Assembly: GCF_012910715.1 (NCBI RefSeq)
Contig: NZ_JABBHF010000006.1
Coordinates: 295,364 to 359,363 of the forward strand
Source: Flavivirga algicola
Lineage (GTDB): Bacteria; Bacteroidota; Bacteroidia; Flavobacteriales; Flavobacteriaceae
Direction of reading: 5' to 3'
Length of the DNA: 64,000 nt
This document shows positions 19,286 to 28,886 of this stretch, piece by piece (positions within the stretch are counted from its first letter, which is position 1; each line of letters starts with the position of its first letter). A program made the translations under genes and the position numbers. The notes beneath the pieces are model-generated. The model searched no databases and was not told the origin of the DNA. It worked only from the letters and a program-made list of their open reading frames with translations.

Positions 19286-20434
19286 ATGAAAAAGATAGTT
19301 TTTGTTATAGAATCTTTACACCACGGAGGAGCTGAAAAAAGCTTGGTAACTCTCTTGGACTTTTTAGATTATAATAGCTTTGCTGTAAAACTCTTATTGT
19401 TTAGAAAAGGAGGAGAATTTGAAAAATTTGTTCCGAAAGAAGTTAGCATTACATATATAAACCCGTTTGAAGGAATTAATAAAGTTTCCCTTTTATTTTT
19501 AAGAGCTCGTTTTTTGATAAATAAAAAATTAAATAAGAACAAACGATACCATAATGCTCAGCTATTTTGGAAAACATTTGGCAATTCTATTCGAGCAAAT
19601 AAAATTACTTGTGATACTGCTATCGCTTACAATCAAGGGTTTGCTACATATTATGTTGCAGAAAAAATCTTAGCTCAAAAAAAATACTCCTGGTTGAATA
19701 CAGATTACATTAAAGCAGGCTACCAAGCATCATTTGATTATAATAAATATACCCAATTTAAAAAAATAATTTGCGTTTCTCAAGAAAATGAATTAGCATT
19801 TATAAAAGCTAATAAATTAAATAATAAGGTTTTACCAACAGAAATCATAAAAGACATTACTGATGATTTAGACATTAAAAACAAATGTTTTGAAAAAACT
19901 GAATTTGATTTAAAAAAAGATGAATTCAAAATATTGACAGTAGGTCGTTTAGCAAAAGCAAAAGGTTTTGAATTAGCTATCAAAGCTTGCAAAATTCTAA
20001 AAGATAAAGGAATTGAACACAAATGGTATGTCATAGGTGAAGGTTCAGAGCGCGAGAACCTGGAAAGAATCATATTAGAAGAAAACTTAGAAGATACTTT
20101 TATATTATTGGGGTATAAAGAGAACCCTTATCCATATATAAACACCTGTAACATATACGTGCAAACATCTTTGTTTGAGGGATTAGGACTAACCGTAATT
20201 GAAGCTGCCATTTTACAAAAACCAATCGTAACGACTAATTTTCCAACAGCACCATCCTTAATAACTCATAACGAAACTGGACTTATTTGCGAAATGGATG
20301 CAAATGATATTGCTCATAATATTTTGGTATATATTGAAAATAGAGAATTTAAAAATAAGATTATAAATAACTTATCGAAATTGAAAAATGATGATAAAGA
20401 GAAATCATTAGCAAAATTCAATAAATTAATTTAA
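19286..20434 (+). CDS. Family 4 (GT-B) glycosyltransferase
   Basis: Retaining GT-B enzyme of 382 residues. The N-terminal domain opens with VFVIESLHHGGAEKSLVTLL, the acceptor-side GGAE loop. The C-terminal donor domain has ILTVGRLAKAKGFELAI and the E-x7-E pair in SLFEGLGLTVIEAAILQKPIV. It is the first of three consecutive GT4 genes. Start ATG lies 3 bp after the pyruvyltransferase stop. Sugar specificity unknown. Confidence 0.88.
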   Translation: MKKIVFVIESLHHGGAEKSLVTLLDFLDYNSFAVKLLLFRKGGEFEKFVPKEVSITYINPFEGINKVSLLFLRARFLINKKLNKNKRYHNAQLFWKTFGNSIRANKITCDTAIAYNQGFATYYVAEKILAQKKYSWLNTDYIKAGYQASFDYNKYTQFKKIICVSQENELAFIKANKLNNKVLPTEIIKDITDDLDIKNKCFEKTEFDLKKDEFKILTVGRLAKAKGFELAIKACKILKDKGIEHKWYVIGEGSERENLERIILEENLEDTFILLGYKENPYPYINTCNIYVQTSLFEGLGLTVIEAAILQKPIVTTNFPTAPSLITHNETGLICEMDANDIAHNILVYIENREFKNKIINNLSKLKNDDKEKSLAKFNKLI

Positions 20435-20460
20435 ATAAAACCTTATTAAATATTACTAAA

Positions 20461-21570
20461 ATGAAACTTCTATATATTACAAATGGTGTTGATGGGCCTG
20501 GAGGTTTAGAACGTGTTTTATCAATAAAAGCAAGTTATTTAGCAGATGTTTTAGGGTATGACCTAGACATCATTACGCTTAACCAATTAAGTTCTTCATT
20601 ATTCTATAATTTTAGTGATAAAATAAAGTTTCATAATATAAAAGCCAGTGGAGGTGTTTTTAAATATATTAAAAGCTATATAAATGGTATACGAAATAAA
20701 GTAAAGGAAATAAACCCCGATATTATTTTAGTATGTGATGACGGTTTAAAAGGCTTTTTTTTACCACTATTAATCGGTAAATCCTCAATTATGATATATG
20801 AAAGGCACGCTTCTAAAAATATCATAAAAAAAACTGACACACCAAATATTCTTCAGAAGCTAAAATTTAAAGCCTTTAATTTATTGATGCATAAAGGAGC
20901 TAAAGCATTTAATGCCTTTATTGTTTTGACAAATGACAATTTAAATGAATGGCCTCTTAATAATTTACATGTTATTGCTAATCCTCTTTCATTTTACCCA
21001 GAAGAAAGAGCGCTTCTAACCAAAAGAACGGTTATTAGCGTTGGCAATCATGGGTTTCAAAAAGGTTATGATAGGTTATTAGAAAGTTGGAAACTAGTGG
21101 TAGGTAAATATCCAAACTGGAATTTGGAAATATATGGAAAAATAGATGCTCAAAAAAAACATATTAAATTAGCTGATGATTTAGGAATTAAAAAAAATGT
21201 TTCTTTTTTCAATCCAGTTAAAAATATTCAAGATAAATATAAAGAAGCTTCAATATATGCTATGTCTTCTAGGTCTGAAGGTTTTGGTATGGTATTAATA
21301 GAAGCTATGGCTTTTGGACTTCCATGTGTTGCTTATAATTGCCCATGTGGTCCAAAGGATATCATTACAGAAAATAAAGATGGTTTTTTAATAGAAAATG
21401 GAGATATTAATGAGTTTGCTAATAAATTAGTTCTATTAATAAAAGAGCAAGAATTGCGCTCTAAAATGGGATTAAATGCAAGAAGCACAGCAAAAAAGTA
21501 TTTAGCTGAAAATATTATGTTACAGTGGGATGAGTTATTTAAAAATCTAAAAAATCAAAATGCTTTATGA
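20461..21570 (+). CDS. Family 4 (GT-B) glycosyltransferase
   Basis: 369-residue GT-B enzyme. It begins LLYITNGVDGPGGLERVLSI, has the donor-domain motif ISVGNHGFQKGYDRLLESW and the catalytic E-x7-E region SRSEGFGMVLIEAMAFGLPCV, followed by NCPCGPKDI. This wording is close to WaaG/CapM-like galactosyl- or GalNAc-transferases, but the sugar cannot be assigned. It overlaps the following glycosyltransferase gene by 4 bp. Confidence 0.88.
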   Translation: MKLLYITNGVDGPGGLERVLSIKASYLADVLGYDLDIITLNQLSSSLFYNFSDKIKFHNIKASGGVFKYIKSYINGIRNKVKEINPDIILVCDDGLKGFFLPLLIGKSSIMIYERHASKNIIKKTDTPNILQKLKFKAFNLLMHKGAKAFNAFIVLTNDNLNEWPLNNLHVIANPLSFYPEERALLTKRTVISVGNHGFQKGYDRLLESWKLVVGKYPNWNLEIYGKIDAQKKHIKLADDLGIKKNVSFFNPVKNIQDKYKEASIYAMSSRSEGFGMVLIEAMAFGLPCVAYNCPCGPKDIITENKDGFLIENGDINEFANKLVLLIKEQELRSKMGLNARSTAKKYLAENIMLQWDELFKNLKNQNAL

Positions 21571-22778
21571 AAAATATCCTTTTAATTATGCCTTATGGTA
21601 GTGTTGGTGGGATGGAGAGGTTAGCATTGTCTTTTCATAATCACTACAAAAAAAAAGGGTATAATGTTAAAGCTATTAAGTTTATAAAATTACAGTCTGA
21701 TATTATAAATTTTGGAGAGGACGAACTATATTTTAAAGATAAAGATTTTTATCAGATGTCAGCTTCAGAGCGTTTTAAATTTTATTTAACCGCTCCTAAG
21801 CTTTTACGTAAAATTATAAAAAAAGAAAAAATAACCCACTCCATTGCTTTTGGGGATATGGCAAATTTCTTTAGTTCATTAACATTTACTAAAGAATTCA
21901 AAATTGCTAGTATTCATGCCTTAAAGAGTGTTGAGTTCTCTAATAAATCATTCTTTAATTCCATCTTTAAATTAAGTTATAAAACTTCCTATTACTTTAT
22001 TAACAAGGTCGTTTGTATAAGTAAAGATATCAAACAGGATTTAATAAGTAAATGTGGTTTTAAGTTTGTTAATAAGCTAAATGTTATATATAACCCTCAT
22101 GATTTAATAGAAATAAATAGGCTATCAAAACAACAAATAGAAGATTCTAAAGAATTAGAGCTTTTTTCTCAAACTGAAAACCTCATTCTCTTTTTGGGTC
22201 GATTATCAATTCAAAAATCTCCTTGGCATCTCATCAAAGCCTTTTCATTAGTCTTACCTGAAAACCCAAATTCCAAACTTGTTTTTATAGGAGATGGAGA
22301 TAATGAAGTCCGAGAGCATTTAAATAAACTAATTGACGAACTTGATATTGCTAAAAACGTCGTGTTTTTAGGTAGAAAAAGCAACCCCTACAACTACTTG
22401 TCTAAAGCTAAATTATTAGCGCTTTCTTCTCATTATGAAGGAACGCCCAATGTTATTGTAGAGTCCATATGCGTTGAAACTCCAATAGTTTCTTCTTTTT
22501 GTACCAAAGGTATTACAGAGCTTATGGGAACTTCTGACATCACAGAAGTAAATGATAACATTGAAACAGAAAGCGGTATTGTAACGCCTAATCTTTTTTT
22601 TGGTAAATTAGGCATTCCTAGTAACAATGAATTTATTGAAGAAGAAATAAAGTTTGCTAAGGCTATAAAATCTGTAATGAAATCTAATAAACATCAAAAT
22701 GTATTGAAAAAAAATAAGGATATTTTACTTGCCAAATTTGATATAGATACTGTAACAAAAGAATACTTGAAAAAGTAA
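21567..22778 (+). CDS. Family 4 (GT-B) glycosyltransferase
   Basis: 403-residue GT-B enzyme beginning LLIMPYGSVGGMERLALSF. The donor domain has LILFLGRLSIQKSPWHLIKAF, the FIGDGDNEV turn and the E-x7-E region SHYEGTPNVIVESICVETPIV. An insertion near residues 325-355 (ITEVNDNIETESGIVTPN) is slightly longer than in the neighbouring GT4s. It is coupled to the previous gene by an ATGA overlap and precedes the predicted polymerase by 22 bp. Confidence 0.88.
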   Translation: MKNILLIMPYGSVGGMERLALSFHNHYKKKGYNVKAIKFIKLQSDIINFGEDELYFKDKDFYQMSASERFKFYLTAPKLLRKIIKKEKITHSIAFGDMANFFSSLTFTKEFKIASIHALKSVEFSNKSFFNSIFKLSYKTSYYFINKVVCISKDIKQDLISKCGFKFVNKLNVIYNPHDLIEINRLSKQQIEDSKELELFSQTENLILFLGRLSIQKSPWHLIKAFSLVLPENPNSKLVFIGDGDNEVREHLNKLIDELDIAKNVVFLGRKSNPYNYLSKAKLLALSSHYEGTPNVIVESICVETPIVSSFCTKGITELMGTSDITEVNDNIETESGIVTPNLFFGKLGIPSNNEFIEEEIKFAKAIKSVMKSNKHQNVLKKNKDILLAKFDIDTVTKEYLKK

Positions 22779-22800
22779 AATATATTAATATATAACCAAC

Positions 22801-23895
22801 ATGATAAATTTTATACCCTTAGAATATTATTATCCTATTTATATTAATTTAATGTTGCTTTTCGTTGTATTTACAATTTTTCATGCCTTACTCTTAGGTT
22901 TAGATGATACAAAGAACGTCAAGTATTTAAGCTTTACAGGTAATTTAATTTTTCTGTTTTTAGTTGTTTATATGGGGCTAAGACCAATAAGTGGGATGTA
23001 TTTCGTTGACATGGCTACCTATGCAAGGCATTATTATAACTATGCATACGGCTCACCTATTCTCTCAAATCATGATTTAGGGTTTCATATTTTTATGAAG
23101 TTTTGCTCTGGATGGATGCCTATTCATTTATTCTTTCTGGTTTGTGCACTTCTTTATATTTATCCCATGTATTATATTTCGAAAAAGTTTTTTGGAAAAT
23201 ATTGGTTCTATTCTTTCTTACTGTTTGTTGTTTCATTTTCATTTTGGACGTATGGCGTAAACGGAATTAGAAATGGAATAGCTACTTCTATCTTTTTACT
23301 TGCTTTTTCTGTTAAGAATAAAAAAGTTTTGATGGCTTTGTTAATGCTTTTAGCTTGCTCTTTTCATAAAACGCTTTTACTGCCTACATTGGCCTACATA
23401 TTAACTATGTTTTACAACAACCCAAAAACGTACTTAAAAATTTGGCTTATTGCCATTCCTTTGTCCTTATTTCTTGGGTTTGTATGGATTTCTCTTTTTA
23501 CAAAACTTGGGTTTGGTGATGATAGGTTAGGTGGCTATTTAACTGGAGAAAAAGACGCGAAATTTGAAAATGTGGGATTTAGATGGGACTTTTTAATTTA
23601 TAGCAGCTCTGCTGTTTTTGCGGGGTGGTATTTTATATTCAAAAAGAAATTTGCAGACCAAAACTATTATAGGCTTTTTAATATCTATTTAATTTGCAAT
23701 GCTTTTTGGATTTTAGTTATAAGAGCTAATTTTTCGAATCGATTTGCTTATATTTCATGGTTCATGATGTCTATTATTGTTGTTTATCCTTATTTAAAAT
23801 CTCGATTTTTTGAAAATCAAAACTTAGCTTTAAGTAAAGTTATATTTCTTTATTTTGCTTTTACATACTTTATGACATACGTATATTATGCTTAA
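22801..23895 (+). CDS. wzy: EpsG-family membrane protein, probable Wzy polymerase
   Basis: 364 residues with about ten hydrophobic segments. The EpsG family is recognised by the DMATYARHYYNYAYGSPIL loop after the second or third helix and by GVNGIRNGIATSIFLLAF, a conserved Arg-Asn motif in this family. It probably polymerises repeat units on the periplasmic face of the inner membrane with Wzx and Wzc. It is the only Wzy-like candidate in the window, which supports the assignment. Confidence 0.8.
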   Translation: MINFIPLEYYYPIYINLMLLFVVFTIFHALLLGLDDTKNVKYLSFTGNLIFLFLVVYMGLRPISGMYFVDMATYARHYYNYAYGSPILSNHDLGFHIFMKFCSGWMPIHLFFLVCALLYIYPMYYISKKFFGKYWFYSFLLFVVSFSFWTYGVNGIRNGIATSIFLLAFSVKNKKVLMALLMLLACSFHKTLLLPTLAYILTMFYNNPKTYLKIWLIAIPLSLFLGFVWISLFTKLGFGDDRLGGYLTGEKDAKFENVGFRWDFLIYSSSAVFAGWYFIFKKKFADQNYYRLFNIYLICNAFWILVIRANFSNRFAYISWFMMSIIVVYPYLKSRFFENQNLALSKVIFLYFAFTYFMTYVYYA

Positions 23896-23905
23896 ATTCT
23901 TTTAA

Positions 23906-24811
23906 ATGAAAAAAATAACTGTTTTTACACCAACTTTCAATAGGGCGTATTGCCTCCCTCAATGCTATAATAGTTTGATAAAGCAGACGAATCAGGATTT
24001 TTTATGGTTAATTATTGATGATGGCTCTACAGATGGTACTAAAGAACTTGTTGAGAATTGGATTAACGAAGAAAAAATATCTATTCAGTACCATTACCAA
24101 GAAAACCAAGGTATGCATGGTGCGCACAATTCTGCATACAGTTTAATAAGTACAGATCTTAACGTTTGTATTGACTCTGATGATTTCATGCCAGATAATG
24201 CCATAGAAAGAATACTCACATTATGGGAAAAACATGGCAGTGAAAGATATGCTGGTATTATAGGTCTAGATATTGATAGACAAGGAAATATAATAGGAAC
24301 TCCGTTTCCTGAAAACTTGAAAGAATGTAAATATTATCAGTTAAAAAGTAAATATAACGTTGTTGGCGACAAAAAGTTTGTTTATCGTACTGAAGTAATA
24401 AAAAAATATCCTGACTACCCTATTTTTGAAGGAGAACGTTTTGTTCCTCTTGGATATAAATATATGTTAATTGATCAAGATTATTGGTTATTATGCTTTA
24501 ATGAAGTTTTTTGCGATGTTGAATATATGGAAGATGGTTCAAGTTTAAATATTTTTAACCAATATAAAAAACATCCTAGAGGGTTTGCACATGAACGTAA
24601 ACAACGTATGAAGTACTCGTATACCTTAAAAGAAAAATTTAAAAATGCCATTCACTATGTATCAAGTAGTATTATGGTTAATAATTGGAAGTTTATTAGT
24701 GATTCTCCAAAAAAGGTACTAACAATTATTGCTATACCTTTTGGAATCGTTTTATATTTCTATATTATGAAAACAACAAAAAAGGGTGTTATGAAAAAAA
24801 ACAAAGAATAG
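23906..24811 (+). CDS. Family 2 (GT-A) glycosyltransferase
   Basis: 301-residue inverting glycosyltransferase. KKITVFTPTFNRAYCLPQCYNSL opens the GT-A domain, LIIDDGSTDGTKELV is the nucleotide site and CIDSDDFM is the DxD metal site. The C-terminal 40 residues include a hydrophobic helix (VLTIIAIPFGIVLYFYIM), so it may be membrane-attached. Probably the last transferase of the repeat unit. It lies 10 bp after the polymerase gene. Confidence 0.87.
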   Translation: MKKITVFTPTFNRAYCLPQCYNSLIKQTNQDFLWLIIDDGSTDGTKELVENWINEEKISIQYHYQENQGMHGAHNSAYSLISTDLNVCIDSDDFMPDNAIERILTLWEKHGSERYAGIIGLDIDRQGNIIGTPFPENLKECKYYQLKSKYNVVGDKKFVYRTEVIKKYPDYPIFEGERFVPLGYKYMLIDQDYWLLCFNEVFCDVEYMEDGSSLNIFNQYKKHPRGFAHERKQRMKYSYTLKEKFKNAIHYVSSSIMVNNWKFISDSPKKVLTIIAIPFGIVLYFYIMKTTKKGVMKKNKE

Positions 24812-24818
24812 ATGTATA

Positions 24819-25391
24819 ATGGCTAGTAGCGGTAGAGAAAAATTTAAAAAAATCAATCTTATTATTAAATTCCTAGTGATTATTAACAAGGTTGTGCCTA
24901 AGTTTATAAATAAAAGATTATTTATTTACTCCCGAAATATATCGGGCAGAATTGGTATGCTAATTAGATTTGTGATGTTCAAAAATTTATCACTATCATG
25001 CGGTGATAATGTTTCCATACATGAAGGTGTTTTTTTAAAAGGTTTAGAGATGATGGAGATTGGTGCTAATGTAAGTATACATTCTATGTGTTATATAGAC
25101 GGTACTGGCGGTTTAAAGATAGGAGATAATGTGTCTATAGCACACTCAAGTACAATTATGACAACTGGTCATACTTATAATGATACATCTATTCCAATTA
25201 AATATAATAATGCTACTACAGATCCTGTATTATTGGAAGACGATATATGGGTTGGAGCTGGGTGTAGAATTTTAAGTGGGGTGGCCATAGGAACTCGAAG
25301 CATAATTGCTGCCGGAGCTGTTGTAAATAAAAATGTCGAGTCAAATAGTATTGTAGGTGGTATACCTGCAAAAATTATAAAAAAAATATAG
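24819..25391 (+). CDS. Hexapeptide O-acetyltransferase, WcaF/maltose-acetyltransferase-like
   Basis: 190-residue left-handed beta-helix acetyltransferase and last gene of the rightward unit. Hexads begin near residue 60 (VSIHEGVFLKGLEMMEIGANVSIHS). The catalytic His lies in the STIMTTGHTY segment, and the tail WVGAGCRILSGVAIG...IVGGIPAKIIKK is typical of the NodL/WcaF group. Probably O-acetylates a sugar of the surface polymer. The ATG at 24819 lies 7 bp after the previous stop. Confidence 0.82.
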   Translation: MASSGREKFKKINLIIKFLVIINKVVPKFINKRLFIYSRNISGRIGMLIRFVMFKNLSLSCGDNVSIHEGVFLKGLEMMEIGANVSIHSMCYIDGTGGLKIGDNVSIAHSSTIMTTGHTYNDTSIPIKYNNATTDPVLLEDDIWVGAGCRILSGVAIGTRSIIAAGAVVNKNVESNSIVGGIPAKIIKKI

Positions 25392-25493
25392 TTTTTTTGT
25401 AAGTTATATCTAAAAGCATACTTTATAACCGACTTGTTTGTAGGTAATTACAACTTGTTCTTGGTGAGATACTACCTTAATTTAACCTCATAT

Positions 25494-27917
25494 CTATTCA
25501 ATACATCTCAACTTATCAATAAAAAATGTTTTATAATCTATATCTATAAAATTAAGAGTCCCTTCTGTACCTTTTAACAATATAGATTTAATAGGTGCAT
25601 TTTTTAAATGTATAATTTGTGATTTAGAAAGATTTCCCCTGAACAAAAATTCACCACATTCCATGTTCCATGTATGATAAAATGTGATTGTTTTATTATT
25701 TTCAAGCTTAACCCTCACAGAAGATCTATTATTCGAGAAATAACTAACACAGCCCAAATCTTTAGGAGAATTAAAAAATATACTTACCTGGTTTCCATAC
25801 TTATATAATTCTATGGTTAAGTCTTTACTTATCGTATAAGGATCTGTTCGAATATGATTTTTTTTACTAAACTCATCATAACTATTTATAGTATAATGAC
25901 AGGTGTTTCGAAATTTCTCCCTTTCTGAATCGATACTTTCTTTTATTTCGCCATTTCGATTTATCTCTCTTGTTGATTTTTCTTTTTCTTTTGTTTTTAT
26001 GATTGAATCCTGGATTCTTAGTTTCTCTTTTAATTCAGCCTCGCGTTTTTCCGCCTGCTTTAACAAATTTTGTAAATGTTTAGCTGCTGCTTCCTTAGCT
26101 TGATTAATTGAGTCCTGAACGCGTTGTCTTTCTTTTGATTCGACCTCTTGCCTTTTAGCTTCCATCAATAACTCCTGTTGCCGTTTGGCCGCTTCCTCTG
26201 CTTTTACAATGGAGTCCTGAATTCGTTGTCTTTCTTTTAGCTCGGCTTCTCGCCTTTTGGCTTCCATCAATAAGTCCTGTTGACGTTTGGCCGCTGCCTC
26301 TGCCTTTACAATGGAGTCCTGAATCCGTTGTTTCTCCTTTAACTCGGCCTTTCGCCTTTTAGCTTCCATCAATAACTCTTGTTGGCGCTTGGCCGCTTCC
26401 TCTGCTTTTACGATGGAGTCCTGAATTCGTTGTCTTTCCTTTAGCTCGGCTTCTAACAATAATTCTTGTTGGAGCCTGGCTACTGCCTCTGCTTTTGCGA
26501 TGGAATCCTGAATCCGCTGTTTCTCCTTTAGTTCGGCCTTTCGCCTTTTAGCTTCCATCAATAACTCTTGTTGGCGCTTGGCCACTTCCTCTGCTTTTAC
26601 GATGGAATCCTGAATTCGTTGTTTTTCTTTTTGCTCGGCTTCTCGCCTTTTGGCTTCCATCAATAACTCTTGTTGGCGCTTGGCCACTTCCTCTGCTTTT
26701 ACGATGGAATCCTGAATTCGTTGCTTTTCCTTTAACTCGGCTTCTCGCTTGGCCTCTAACAATAATTCTTGTTGACGTTTGGCTGCTGCCTCTGCTTTTA
26801 CTATAGAATCTTGAATTCGTTGCTTTTCCTTTAGCTCGGCTTCTCGCTTGGCCTCTAACAATAATTCTTGTTGGCGTTTGGCCACTTCCTCTGCTTTTGC
26901 GATGGAATCCTGAATCCGCTGTTTCTCCTTTAGTTCGGCCTTTCGCCTTTTAGCTTCCATCAATAACTCCTGTTGGCGCCTGGCTACTGCCTCTGCTTTT
27001 AAAATGGAATCCTGAATTCGTTGTTTTTCTTTTAGCTCGGCTTCACGCCTTTTGGCTTCCATCAATAACTCTTGTTGGCGCTTGGCCACTTCCTCTGCTT
27101 TTACGATGGAATCCTGAATTCGTTGCTTTTCCTTTAGCTCAGCTTCTCGCTTGGCTTCCATCAATAATTCTTGTTGACGTTTGGCCACTGCCTCTGCTTT
27201 TACAATGGAGTCCTGAATTCGTTGTTTCTCCTTTAGTTCGGCCTTTCTCCTTTTAGCTTCCATCAATAACTCCTGTTGGCGCCTGGCTACTGCCTCTGCT
27301 TTTACGATGGAATCCTGAATTCGTTGTTTCTCCTTTAGTTCGGCCTTTTGCCTTTTGGCTTCCATCAATAACTCCTGTTGGCGCCTGGCTGCTTCCTTTA
27401 CTTTATTGATCGAATCCTGAATCCGCTGTTTCTCCTTTAGTTCTGCTTCACGTTTTTTGCTTTCCTCGGCTTTCTTAATTGAATCCTGAATTTGAACAAA
27501 TCTAAGTTTCCGTTCCTTAATTTCTGCGATTGAATCCAACTTTCTTTGCTCTTTTTCTTCTCTTTTTCTTATAATCCCCTCAATTCTTTTCTGCCTTTTT
27601 TCCTTCTCTTCAATGGCTTTTAGTCGTTCTTTTTCTTCATTAGCAAAATATAGATCCATCATTTCTTCATTAACTTCTAAAAAATCAGAATCCACATAAC
27701 CGACCCATTCTTTATATATTATTTTATAGATATTCTTCCCCAAATAACTGGTAACTATACATCTGTCATTTTCTTTAAATTGAGCTACTGGCTGAGAAAG
27801 GTCATCAAAGTTTTTATATACACTTCCATCCTCAAGAAATATTGTAGGGATAGATACTTCTTGTGAAAAGATATTATTTGAAACTATAAAACAAATAACC
27901 AGAAAGAAAAACTTCAT
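25494..27917 (-). CDS. Exported SH3-like protein with a long charged helical repeat array
   Basis: I do not recognise a named family. An N-terminal signal peptide (MKFFFLVICFIVSNNIFSQ) is followed by a small domain resembling a bacterial SH3 fold (about residues 25-82, ending WVGYVDSDFLEV), then a charged helix. From about residue 160 to 640 come some fourteen copies of a 33-35-residue unit built on KEKQRIQDSIVKAE and KRQQELLMEAKR. A folded C-terminal domain of about 135 residues follows, beginning with FRNTCHYTINSYDEF and containing four Cys. No membrane anchor is visible after the signal peptide. The repeat is rich in Lys, Arg, Glu and Gln and would form a long rod or coiled coil in the periplasm. 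It stands alone, convergent with the polysaccharide unit. Confidence 0.7.
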   Translation of the reverse strand: MKFFFLVICFIVSNNIFSQEVSIPTIFLEDGSVYKNFDDLSQPVAQFKENDRCIVTSYLGKNIYKIIYKEWVGYVDSDFLEVNEEMMDLYFANEEKERLKAIEEKEKRQKRIEGIIRKREEKEQRKLDSIAEIKERKLRFVQIQDSIKKAEESKKREAELKEKQRIQDSINKVKEAARRQQELLMEAKRQKAELKEKQRIQDSIVKAEAVARRQQELLMEAKRRKAELKEKQRIQDSIVKAEAVAKRQQELLMEAKREAELKEKQRIQDSIVKAEEVAKRQQELLMEAKRREAELKEKQRIQDSILKAEAVARRQQELLMEAKRRKAELKEKQRIQDSIAKAEEVAKRQQELLLEAKREAELKEKQRIQDSIVKAEAAAKRQQELLLEAKREAELKEKQRIQDSIVKAEEVAKRQQELLMEAKRREAEQKEKQRIQDSIVKAEEVAKRQQELLMEAKRRKAELKEKQRIQDSIAKAEAVARLQQELLLEAELKERQRIQDSIVKAEEAAKRQQELLMEAKRRKAELKEKQRIQDSIVKAEAAAKRQQDLLMEAKRREAELKERQRIQDSIVKAEEAAKRQQELLMEAKRQEVESKERQRVQDSINQAKEAAAKHLQNLLKQAEKREAELKEKLRIQDSIIKTKEKEKSTREINRNGEIKESIDSEREKFRNTCHYTINSYDEFSKKNHIRTDPYTISKDLTIELYKYGNQVSIFFNSPKDLGCVSYFSNNRSSVRVKLENNKTITFYHTWNMECGEFLFRGNLSKSQIIHLKNAPIKSILLKGTEGTLNFIDIDYKTFFIDKLRCIE
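26001..27440 (-). repeat. In-frame tandem repeat, about 102-bp unit, about 14 copies
   Basis: Within the exported coiled-coil gene. Units are mostly 34 codons, with some of 33, one of 29 and one of 35. All copies keep RIQDSI (RVQDSI once). The last two copies are the most diverged and the middle copies are close to identical at DNA level, a pattern of expansion and homogenisation by unequal recombination. Copy number is likely to vary between strains and to be hard to assemble. Confidence 0.9.
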
Positions 27918-28212
27918 ATTATCAATTGTAGAACGTGTAAATATAACAACCTATTAAACCAATAACTAAATAAACGATATCAATTTTTTAAAAGGTTTCA
28001 ACAACGTTTATCATTAATTTTGTGTATCGTCAAATTTTATTTTACTAATGAATAATCTCAAATATTGAGCCGCAAACTTATTTCTTTTTACTAAATTTAG
28101 TACGAATACAATTACAATGGTTAAAAAAGCCTATAAATATCAAAAATGTGTCGACAAAACATTAGATATTTTAATTACTCCATTATTTATACATAAATAA
28201 CATATAAAAATT
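27918..28212. other. Divergent intergenic region, repeat-protein gene / LysE-type exporter
   Basis: 295 bp of AT-rich DNA. One exact plus-strand TAnnTTTG box is seen at 28015-28022. A 27-codon ORF (28117-28200) ends just before the exporter gene but has nothing to support translation. No strong hairpin is visible. Confidence 0.45.
28015..28022 (+). promoter_or_regulatory. Candidate -7 box (TAATTTTG) for the LysE/RhtB gene
   Basis: Exact match to TAnnTTTG, about 190 bp before the exporter ATG. A weak TTTC lies 15 bp upstream instead of a properly spaced TTTG, so this is a one-element prediction. Confidence 0.3.
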
Positions 28213-28845
28213 ATGATACCACTTAACGATTTACTGCTATTTGCATTAGCATCATTGATTATGGTGCTTTCACCAGGCCCAAATATGATTTATCTGATCT
28301 CTAGATCATTATCTCAAGGAAAAAAAGCAGGTATTATATCTCTTTTTGGCGTAATGTGCGGATTTTTATTCCATATCCTAATGGTCTCTTTTGGGTTAAC
28401 GGCTATATTCTTTGCTGTTCCCTATGCCTTCGTAGTTGTTAAATTTTTAGGTGTTGGTTACTTATTATATCTGGCATATAACACTGTTAAATCTGGAAAC
28501 AAAATTTTTGATGCCAACCAGAATCTAAAATCCGATAAACCGCTTAAACTTTTTAATATTGGATTGTTAACCAATGTACTAAATCCAAAAATGGCCGTTT
28601 TTTATCTTTCTTTTTTTCCTCAGTTTATAAAACCAGAATACGGTTCTATTTTAAGTCAAAGTTTTCAATTGGGTATTCTACAAATACTAATTAGTTTCTC
28701 AATTAATTTTTTAATTGTAATATCAGCTGCTAAAATGGCTAGCTGGTTTTCAAAAAAACCAATTTGGTTAAGAATTCAAAAATGGTTTATGGCTTCTGTA
28801 TTAACTGGCCTTGCCATTAAAATGGCTTTTGCTAAAGCGAAGTAA
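28213..28845 (+). CDS. LysE/RhtB-family amino-acid or metabolite exporter
   Basis: Inner-membrane exporter of 210 residues with about six hydrophobic segments. The N-terminal LSPGPNMIYLISRSLSQGKKAG is the signature of the LysE/RhtB family (SPGPN in the first helix, then the SxGxxxG loop), and GLLTNVLNPKMAVFYLSFFPQFI is the second conserved block. Substrate cannot be predicted; relatives export homoserine, threonine or lysine. It is a single gene, convergent with the gluconate permease gene. Confidence 0.87.
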   Translation: MIPLNDLLLFALASLIMVLSPGPNMIYLISRSLSQGKKAGIISLFGVMCGFLFHILMVSFGLTAIFFAVPYAFVVVKFLGVGYLLYLAYNTVKSGNKIFDANQNLKSDKPLKLFNIGLLTNVLNPKMAVFYLSFFPQFIKPEYGSILSQSFQLGILQILISFSINFLIVISAAKMASWFSKKPIWLRIQKWFMASVLTGLAIKMAFAKAK

Positions 28846-28886
28846 TATTATTATATATAAATATGGATTAATGGTTGTTATCTATT

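Noticed and set aside
25392..25493. Possible terminator between the convergent acetyltransferase and repeat-protein genes
   Set aside because: I found only imperfect short inverted repeats without a convincing T-run.
26001..27440. Regular repeats suggesting a CRISPR array
   Set aside because: The period is about 102 bp, the repeats are continuous without unique spacers and they keep a reading frame of one protein.
28117..28200. 27-codon ORF starting MVKKAYKYQK just before the LysE-type gene
   Set aside because: No ribosome-binding signal, no similarity I recognise, and such lengths occur by chance in this AT-rich DNA.
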